DNA of 56,661 nucleotides from Terrimonas_A sp040509495 (lineage in GTDB: Bacteria; Bacteroidota; Bacteroidia; Chitinophagales; Chitinophagaceae): positions 1 to 56,661 of the forward strand of contig JBEVKW010000013.1 of the NCBI GenBank assembly GCA_040509495.1, read 5' to 3'. Shown one piece after another: positions 50,946-56,661 of the stretch (within the stretch, counting starts at the first letter, position 1; every line of letters begins with the position of its first letter). The position numbers and the translations under genes are program-made. The notes beneath the pieces are model-generated. The model worked only from the letters and a program-made list of their open reading frames with translations. It was not told where the DNA came from and did not search any database.

Positions 50946-52382
50946 ATGTCAATCAAACATTGTCTTCCGGCGCTTTTTCTTTCGATCGCAACCTTAACAG
51001 CTGGCCAAAGCAAACAGTCGCGTCTCGCCTCGCTGATGCAAACCTATCATCGTTACAATATGTTCGACGGCGCAGTCCTTGTTGCAGAAAACGGACGTAT
51101 TATTTACAAAGCTGCGTTTGGTCTTGCAAACAGGGAATGGAACATCCCTAATACGGTTGATACAAAGTTCATGATCGGTTCAGTATCCAAACCACTAACG
51201 GCAATGCTGGTATTGATACAGGTCCAGAAAGGACTGATCAGCCTTGACAAAACAGTGTCTGATTATCTCCCTGGATTTGCAGGCAAGCCAGCCGGCATTG
51301 TAACGATCCGGCAATTACTCAGCCATACCTCAGGCATGTCCAACTATGACATCATGCCGGATTTCTTTCCAAAACAAAGCCGCCAGTATTTTGAAAGAGA
51401 AGATTACATAAAGCTATACCGCGACTCTTCGCTGGCTTTCACTCCGGGAACAAAATACAATTATAGCAGCTGGGGTTATTTCACACTCGGACATATCATT
51501 GAAAAAGTAACAGGCAGATCATATGCTGACGCGATGAAGGAAGATGTATATAAGAAGTTAGGCATCCGGCATTCTGGATCATACTATCATACGCAAATTG
51601 TTACCCATCGGGCAACGGGCTATGACTATACACCGGGTGGCTATACCAGTGCTGATTTCCGTGATCAATCCAATACGATGGGTACAGGAGATATCTACTC
51701 AACCGTGGAAGATCTGTACAAATTTCATCTCGGCATAACTAATCACACACTGATCAATAAAGAACTGACCGATGCAATGCTAACGCCAGGCATCAAACCG
51801 GCAGATTATGGATTTGGCTGGTTCAATAAAAATTTTAAATATACGGGTACAGACAGCGTTACCAGTAATTTCCACCTGGGCATGACGGAAGGATTCATTT
51901 CGTTCCTGCTCCGTATCCCTTCCACCAATAGCATGGTTGTAATTCTCTGCAACAGTTCCCCTACTGATTTTTTTGGGATCACAAAAAACCTCGTAAGTAT
52001 TCTTTACAACAAGCCTGTTAAGCTTAAGCAGCCTGTTCACAAGATCGTTGAATCATTCATCGCCAGTAAGGGCGCCGCTGCGGCGGTAGAAGAATATAAC
52101 CGGATCAAAGATGATACCGCTAACAAGTATATCGACTGGATCTCCATGAATTTCATTGCGGAACAATTATCACAGTTGAAGCGCTTTGAGGAGGCAAAGA
52201 TCATTGCAGAGAATAATGTACATGCATTCCCCGATAAAGATCTTGTAATGGTAACGATGGCAAACATCTACCTGAAGCTGGGCCGCCGCGAAGATGCGAT
52301 CCGTTATTACAAGAAAGCCTTGGTCATCTATCCCGGTTTCGAAGAAGCAAAAAACCGGCTGAAGGAACTGGAAGGAAATTAG
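50946..52382 (+). CDS. Beta-lactamase-fold serine hydrolase with TPR tail
   Basis: A 478-residue exported protein: signal peptide (about residues 1-20, LSIATLTAGQ), then a class C-like serine hydrolase domain with SxxK at Ser79-Lys82 (GSVSK), second motif KYNYSSWGYFTLG (Tyr kept, usual Asn replaced by Ser), and a late GFGWF region. The C-terminal 100 residues contain TPR-like repeats (FEEAKIIAENNVHAFPDKD, YLKLGRREDAIRYYKKALVIYPGF). The family includes esterases, D-amino-acid peptidases and low-activity beta-lactamases. Promoter directly upstream. The ATG at 50946 is chosen because the alternative TTG lies in the promoter. Confidence 0.93.
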   Translation: MSIKHCLPALFLSIATLTAGQSKQSRLASLMQTYHRYNMFDGAVLVAENGRIIYKAAFGLANREWNIPNTVDTKFMIGSVSKPLTAMLVLIQVQKGLISLDKTVSDYLPGFAGKPAGIVTIRQLLSHTSGMSNYDIMPDFFPKQSRQYFEREDYIKLYRDSSLAFTPGTKYNYSSWGYFTLGHIIEKVTGRSYADAMKEDVYKKLGIRHSGSYYHTQIVTHRATGYDYTPGGYTSADFRDQSNTMGTGDIYSTVEDLYKFHLGITNHTLINKELTDAMLTPGIKPADYGFGWFNKNFKYTGTDSVTSNFHLGMTEGFISFLLRIPSTNSMVVILCNSSPTDFFGITKNLVSILYNKPVKLKQPVHKIVESFIASKGAAAAVEEYNRIKDDTANKYIDWISMNFIAEQLSQLKRFEEAKIIAENNVHAFPDKDLVMVTMANIYLKLGRREDAIRYYKKALVIYPGFEEAKNRLKELEGN

Positions 52383-52456
52383 GTACCTCCCCTGCAGCAG
52401 GCCAAAAATACAGATCCTCGAACACAACTCTTTTTACACACTTAAAAACTCACCGC

Positions 52457-52933
52457 ATGAAAATCCGTTCAATCCTTATAGTTATGCTCATCATTCAAAC
52501 TAAAAATTCCATCGCCCAGTCGCCATCTTTTACAACATTGCAGTGGCTTGTTGGTAAATGGGTAAACCAAACGCCAAGAGGTAAGATGATCGAAGAATGG
52601 TCCGTCATAAACGACTCCACTTTTAAAGCACACAGCTATATGCTTTCCGCCACGGATTCAATCACACTCGAATCAGTGGAACTAAGAAAAGAAGGAACGG
52701 CTGCTTACTATATCCCAATTGTCAAAGGGCAGAACAATGAGCAGCCCGTAAAATTCAAAATGACCTCTTTCACATCAAAAGAACTGATCTTCGAAAATCC
52801 CGAACATGATTTCCCCCAGAAGATCACGTATACATTGATCAGCCCCGACTCCCTACTCGCGGAGATCTCAGGTACAGTGAACGGACAGTCCCGTTCAAGA
52901 AGATTTCCAATGACAAAAGTGGATCAAAAATAA
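52457..52933 (+). CDS. DUF6265 family exported protein
   Basis: A 158-residue protein with a signal peptide (about residues 1-20, IQTKNSIAQ). The mature part matches the DUF6265 pattern I recall: LQWLVGKWVNQTPRGKMIEEW, then YYIPIVKGQNNEQPVKFKM, ENPEHDFPQKITYTL and LLAEISGTVNGQ. A lipocalin-like beta fold is expected; no known activity. Starts 74 bases after the serine hydrolase and may be co-transcribed with it. Confidence 0.85.
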   Translation: MKIRSILIVMLIIQTKNSIAQSPSFTTLQWLVGKWVNQTPRGKMIEEWSVINDSTFKAHSYMLSATDSITLESVELRKEGTAAYYIPIVKGQNNEQPVKFKMTSFTSKELIFENPEHDFPQKITYTLISPDSLLAEISGTVNGQSRSRRFPMTKVDQK

Positions 52934-53024
52934 AATCAACCAGGGAGGTCTCTGGATGTGGATTCTCTACTGCACCGTTAACCGTTGCGAAATGGTATAG
53001 TAGCGGGATAAGGGCGCGTTCCCA

Positions 53025-53861
53025 CTAAAAAACACGACTGAACCTTTCGCCATTTAGCCGATATAGATCAGGTGAAATAGCATAGCTGCCGTTATTAAAA
53101 GAATCTGTCGCCATTTGCTGGAGTTTCTGAAGAGCGTCTGTATCCCTGCTGCCCGTTACCAAGAGCATATCGCGATTGGGAATGGCAATTACAAAGTCGC
53201 CATTCACCGGCATTTGTTCGTTGTCCCATATTCCCGGCAACAAGATCAGGCTGATCTCAAACACACCGCCAGCGGTAAGCATATAGAAGCCGGCCTCTCC
53301 ATGACGCTGGATATCCGGTAATTTATTCTTTAGATTGTCTATTGCTGTAGGTAACAGATTTTCTTTGGCAAGACCCAGTTTCCCCAGGTCTTCTTCCCGC
53401 AGGTAGCTGAGACTATGCTCTTCATCATTTGCATAGGCGATGATCAGGTCTTCATTATACTGATCGGCCAGTAAGGGAGATACCTGTTCCTTCCCGACAT
53501 CAAACATATCCATAACGATGTCCAGGTATTCAACGGGCTTGATCACGGGAACAATATTTGAAAGATCGAGGCTCCGTTCTTTATACAGATCTCCTGCGGA
53601 ACGGGTAAAATCATTCACAATACCGACCAGGTTGCTTATATCCGCTTTATAAACATCGTAGGCATTATGCAGGTAATGGATGTGCTCGCCTTCTCCCTTT
53701 ATTCCGCGGATACTGAAGTCATCGGCTGCCGTAAACTCAACATCCGGGAATTTCTCTCTTAGTGTTGCCAAATAAATGTTTTGAAATTCCTGCGCAGACA
53801 CAGGCTCTTTCTTTGCGTTCGTTATGAACAGGCCTGGTAAGAATTTGGAAAGTAGCTTCAT
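53025..53861 (-). CDS. DUF1444 (YtpQ-like) family protein
   Basis: A 278-residue cytoplasmic protein. The longest frame begins with TTG; the ATG at 53861 (MKLLSKFLPGLF) is preferred. Typical DUF1444 features: early LREKFPDVEFTAADDFSIRG, then HYLHNAYDVYKADI, DYFTR-like VNDFTRSAGD, late IAYANDEEHSLSYLREEDLGKLGL and TAGGVFEISLILLPGIWDN. The function of this family is unknown. Convergent with the DUF6265 gene; the bla-type gene lies upstream on the same strand about 100 bases away. Confidence 0.88.
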   Translation of the reverse strand: MKLLSKFLPGLFITNAKKEPVSAQEFQNIYLATLREKFPDVEFTAADDFSIRGIKGEGEHIHYLHNAYDVYKADISNLVGIVNDFTRSAGDLYKERSLDLSNIVPVIKPVEYLDIVMDMFDVGKEQVSPLLADQYNEDLIIAYANDEEHSLSYLREEDLGKLGLAKENLLPTAIDNLKNKLPDIQRHGEAGFYMLTAGGVFEISLILLPGIWDNEQMPVNGDFVIAIPNRDMLLVTGSRDTDALQKLQQMATDSFNNGSYAISPDLYRLNGERFSRVF

Positions 53862-53960
53862 GGTAATAGCTACCAATATAATTTCTTTGATTTGAAGCTC
53901 ATACCCGGACGATAATTTTTAAATACTGTCTGATATGCCTGCCCGGGCAAACGATTGCGT

Positions 53961-54872
53961 TTAATATTTTGAATAATAATCCCATGCCAGCTTTGCAATT
54001 TTTGCAATTGCTTCTGTACACCGTTGCGGCGTATCCTGCGCTTCTGCGATGAAAACAGAGATCACCAGGTGTTTACCGTTGGGAAGAAAAACAATCCCAA
54101 CATCATTATAACTTCCAAATCCCGTTCCTGTGCGATGCGCTACCCTTATATCTTTGGGCAAAAGACCTTTTATCCTGTCGGCGCCCGTTAAGGTTTCAGC
54201 CATTTTATCCCACAAAAAATCATGGGTTTTCGTATTCAGATAAGACCCGTCAAAGGTGAGGGAAAGAAGGCGGTTCATGGCAAGAGGTGTGGCCCAGTTA
54301 TCATATCGTCTTAAAGAATCTGTCTGCACCTCCCGTTCGGTGGCTGTGATGCTGATGTCAGTCACTCCTATATCCCTCAGGTAATTTTGAAGGCTGGCCG
54401 GGCCTTTCAACGACGCGAGCAACTGGTCACAAGCAGTGTTGCTCCCCCGCACCAGCATTAATGTCAACAACTGTCCCACCGTAACTCTACCGCCGGGAAA
54501 ATTTGCTTCCGTATAAACTTCTTCTTCGCGGGTAAAAACGGAATCCCTGTTGTAAGGAGCATATTTTTCCATCCATAGATTGCCTCGGTCCATTTCTTTC
54601 AGCACGGCGATGGCAATGGGAAATTTATACACGCTTAACATAGGAAAACGTTCTTCTCCTTTGTAGACGATCGCACTATCCGCAGATTCCAGGGAAGTAA
54701 TACACACGCCCACCCGGGCATTAATGCTTCCGGCCACGCGGGCCACATTCACCCGAAGCGAATCGCGCTCCTTTATGGTTAACTGGGAATGAATAGATTG
54801 ACAAAACATTACCGAGATCATCAACAGCAGACTTATCGATAAGCGGGTTTGTAAAGCAACAGGCATAGGCAT
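53961..54872 (-). CDS. Class A beta-lactamase-like protein with altered motifs
   Basis: A 303-residue exported serine hydrolase: signal peptide (about residues 1-29), SxxK at Ser80-Lys83 (LSVYKFP), a Glu near 179 (TATEREVQ) equivalent to class A Glu166, and a C-terminal HRTGTGFGS in place of KTG (Arg247). The position of the SDN loop reads RGSNTACD, so the alignment suggests SDN is replaced by GSN. Class A subgroup A2 proteins are typical of Bacteroidota, and TACD is typical of that subgroup. The changed residues may alter activity. Predicted periplasmic or secreted. Single gene. Confidence 0.9.
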   Translation of the reverse strand: MPMPVALQTRLSISLLLMISVMFCQSIHSQLTIKERDSLRVNVARVAGSINARVGVCITSLESADSAIVYKGEERFPMLSVYKFPIAIAVLKEMDRGNLWMEKYAPYNRDSVFTREEEVYTEANFPGGRVTVGQLLTLMLVRGSNTACDQLLASLKGPASLQNYLRDIGVTDISITATEREVQTDSLRRYDNWATPLAMNRLLSLTFDGSYLNTKTHDFLWDKMAETLTGADRIKGLLPKDIRVAHRTGTGFGSYNDVGIVFLPNGKHLVISVFIAEAQDTPQRCTEAIAKIAKLAWDYYSKY

Positions 54873-55225
54873 CGTTTAATGGTGATCGTCCCTGATGATG
54901 AAGCAATTTTACTGCCATTCACCCGTGCATTAAGTTTTATATATAAGAACCTGAATATGACCTGATCAATAATCGATCGGCATCCATGGCAGACCGGTGC
55001 TTCGATCCTTATTCGGATCTTGGTCCAATACATACTCTATGAAGAAGCGATATCGAAGAATTGCCTGATGCGATGCGTGCCGCCTTCAGGATCTTCACTT
55101 ATTTCCGGCTTACGATGGGCGGAGGATACAACTTTGCTGAAGGATCAGCAACAGGTCAAACAACATTTAATAAGATGTGATAATCACTCCAAATTATCCT
55201 ACATTAGCGCCATACCCACCGTCAT
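54873..55225. other. Divergent intergenic stretch
   Basis: About 350 bases between the beta-lactamase-like gene and the PAS sensor. Short frames only; no clear palindrome. Both promoters should be here. GTCATTTG at 55221-55228 is a weak relative of TAnnTTTG and overlaps the putative sensor start. Confidence 0.45.
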
Positions 55226-56661
55226 TTGAAAAATTTACTCAATCTTCTTTCTGCCAATCAGCAACAGCAGTTATTGGCATTGCTGATCTCGGGCCCCGAC
55301 TTCGTAAGTCTTTCTTCGAATGAAGGTATTATTACCTATGTAAATGATGCCGGGCGGAACATGCTTGGCCTCGCTTCTCTCCATGAAGCCAAACGCCCCG
55401 ATCATGAATTTCTCATGCCGGGAGAAACAGACAGGTTAAAGGGCATCATCAGCGACGAGCTTTGCAGAAAAGGTAGCTGGACAGGCCGCGTTAATTATCG
55501 TCATTTCCAGACCGGGGAAGTTGTACCTATGCATGGAACAACCATGCTGATCTATGACGAAGAAACTGGCGATGCCCAGGGCTGGGCTACCATCGCACGT
55601 GATCTCAGAACAGAACTCGCGGCTCAGGAACAACAGCGCAAGCTGATGACACTTGCCGAGAATTCGATCGACCTTATGTCGGTGCTGGAATTAAACGGAA
55701 CAAATTCCTACATCAACCCGGCTGGGCGAAAAATGCTGGGTATCACAGCTGACGAGGATATCACTAAAATTCCGATCTCTTCTTTTCATACCAATGAGCA
55801 GATCGATTTTGTAGAAAAGGAATTATTACCGGCGGTAATGTCGATCGGACATTGGTCGGGCCGCTTCGCGGTAAAGAACATTCAGACCGGGGAGATCGTT
55901 CCCCTGGAAAATAACTGTATCCGGATCGATGATCCGAACACCGGCTTACCGGTTGGTGTTGGCGCTATCATGCGCGATCTCCGCCCGGAGCTTACAGCGC
56001 AGGATGCCCTCCGCCAGAGCGAACTGCAATTCCGCCGCATGATCATGGAAGCTCCGGTAGCTATTGCCCTGGTTGAAGGACCACAATTGAAGATCGTTGC
56101 ATCCAATCCGATGATGCTTGAATTCTGGCGCAGGGATGAGTCAGTGATCGGTTTGCCATTCAAAGAAGCTTTGCCCGAACTGGAGGATCAGGGCTTTCCA
56201 CAAATGATCGAAGAGGTCAGCAAAACCGGCCAAAAGTATAATGCTATCGAAGCGCCCGCGCGTTTACAACGCAATGGTGTGACAGAAGAAAGCTATTATA
56301 ATTTTGTAGTGGCCCGCATCGGTACCTTATCTTCCGGAGAGCAAAACGTGATCCTCATCGCCACGGATGTATCAGAACAGGTTACCGCCCGGAAAGAAAT
56401 CGAACAAAGTGAAAAACGTTTCCGCAGCCTGATCCTTGAAGCACCAATGGCCACGGCTTTATATGTCGGCGAAGACCTTATTATCGAAGTTGCCAACGAA
56501 GCAATGATCAACCTTTGGGGAAAAGACAGATCCGTTATTGGCAAACAACTGATCGATGCCGTGCCTGAACTCGAAGGACAGCATTTTATTGACACATTAA
56601 AGAGCGTACTACGTACAGGCGAAGCCTATCATACTGACCAGGAAAAGGCTGACCTCGTAGT
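55226..56661 (+). CDS. Multi-PAS sensor protein, partial at 3' end
   Basis: An open frame of 478 codons running off the window. At least four PAS-type domains are visible: ISGPDFVSLSSNEGIITYVN from about residue 21; AENSIDLMSVLELNGTNSYI from about 148; MEAPVAIALVEGPQLKIVAS from about 274; LEAPMATALYVGEDLIIEVA from about 402. No signal peptide or membrane segment is seen, so the sensor is probably cytoplasmic; the output domain, probably a histidine kinase, is outside. There is no ATG at the 5' end: TTG at 55226 is the only early start, with an in-frame stop just before (55205-55207); the real start is uncertain. Confidence 0.85.
   Translation, partial: MKNLLNLLSANQQQQLLALLISGPDFVSLSSNEGIITYVNDAGRNMLGLASLHEAKRPDHEFLMPGETDRLKGIISDELCRKGSWTGRVNYRHFQTGEVVPMHGTTMLIYDEETGDAQGWATIARDLRTELAAQEQQRKLMTLAENSIDLMSVLELNGTNSYINPAGRKMLGITADEDITKIPISSFHTNEQIDFVEKELLPAVMSIGHWSGRFAVKNIQTGEIVPLENNCIRIDDPNTGLPVGVGAIMRDLRPELTAQDALRQSELQFRRMIMEAPVAIALVEGPQLKIVASNPMMLEFWRRDESVIGLPFKEALPELEDQGFPQMIEEVSKTGQKYNAIEAPARLQRNGVTEESYYNFVVARIGTLSSGEQNVILIATDVSEQVTARKEIEQSEKRFRSLILEAPMATALYVGEDLIIEVANEAMINLWGKDRSVIGKQLIDAVPELEGQHFIDTLKSVLRTGEAYHTDQEKADLV

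Overview
The window looks like chromosomal DNA of a Bacteroidota bacterium, most likely a soil-type Chitinophagia member. The lineage is inferred from gene families: a SusC/SusD pair under an ECF sigma factor and FecR anti-sigma factor, a PorP/SprF protein beside a giant PKD protein with a type B sorting domain of the type IX secretion system (T9SS), FAS1 lipoproteins, LytS/LytTR pairs, and -7 promoter elements of the form TAnnTTTG. No rRNA, tRNA, CRISPR array or complete insertion sequence was seen.

Layout. (1) 1-6.6 kb is accessory: two diverged copies of a small helix-rich protein at its ends bracket an orphan ECF sigma/membrane-protein pair and a 1089-residue KAP-type P-loop NTPase, followed by a repeat-rich intergenic stretch. 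(2) 6.6-11.3 kb is a one-direction SOS-type cassette: umuD, umuC, a conserved unknown, an SRAP (abasic-site crosslinking) protein, two small unknowns and a metallophosphoesterase, with a palindromic candidate operator just before umuD. (3) 11.4-20.7 kb holds a tandem repeat block, a conserved unknown, the PKD/PorP pair, a decayed T9SS type B gene and a NIPSNAP protein. (4) 21-30 kb is a mixed set: FAS1 lipoprotein, alpha/beta hydrolase, RhuM-Fic/Doc fusion, aldo/keto reductase, AraC regulator, YcxB-like protein and a small secreted two-cysteine protein.

(5) 30.2-38.1 kb is a nutrient-uptake operon read leftward: ECF sigma, FecR, SusC with an N-terminal STN domain, SusD, and a TlpA-like thioredoxin protein with an unusual C-terminal domain. 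An XRE regulator is divergent to it, with three copies of an 8-bp half-site between them. (6) 38.6-46.5 kb carries signalling genes: AraC, a TPR histidine kinase, a truncated GAF gene, a DUF6268-like outer-membrane protein, and an overlapping LytS/LytTR pair behind a split 11-bp inverted repeat. (7) 46.6-56.7 kb holds a ZU5-like lipoprotein, a membrane metallophosphoesterase, a gene-poor stretch with a G-rich palindrome, a VOC protein, a serine hydrolase with TPRs, DUF6265 and DUF1444 proteins, a class A beta-lactamase with altered motifs, and a multi-PAS sensor cut by the window end.

The best candidates for undescribed biology are the SOS-type cassette with its attached small unknown genes, the KAP NTPase interval bracketed by paralogous small proteins, the uptake operon with its XRE half-sites and secreted two-cysteine neighbour, and several strong palindromes without an assigned role (5543-5587, 6547-6593, 49855-49912). 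All functions come from reading motifs by eye; no database search was possible.
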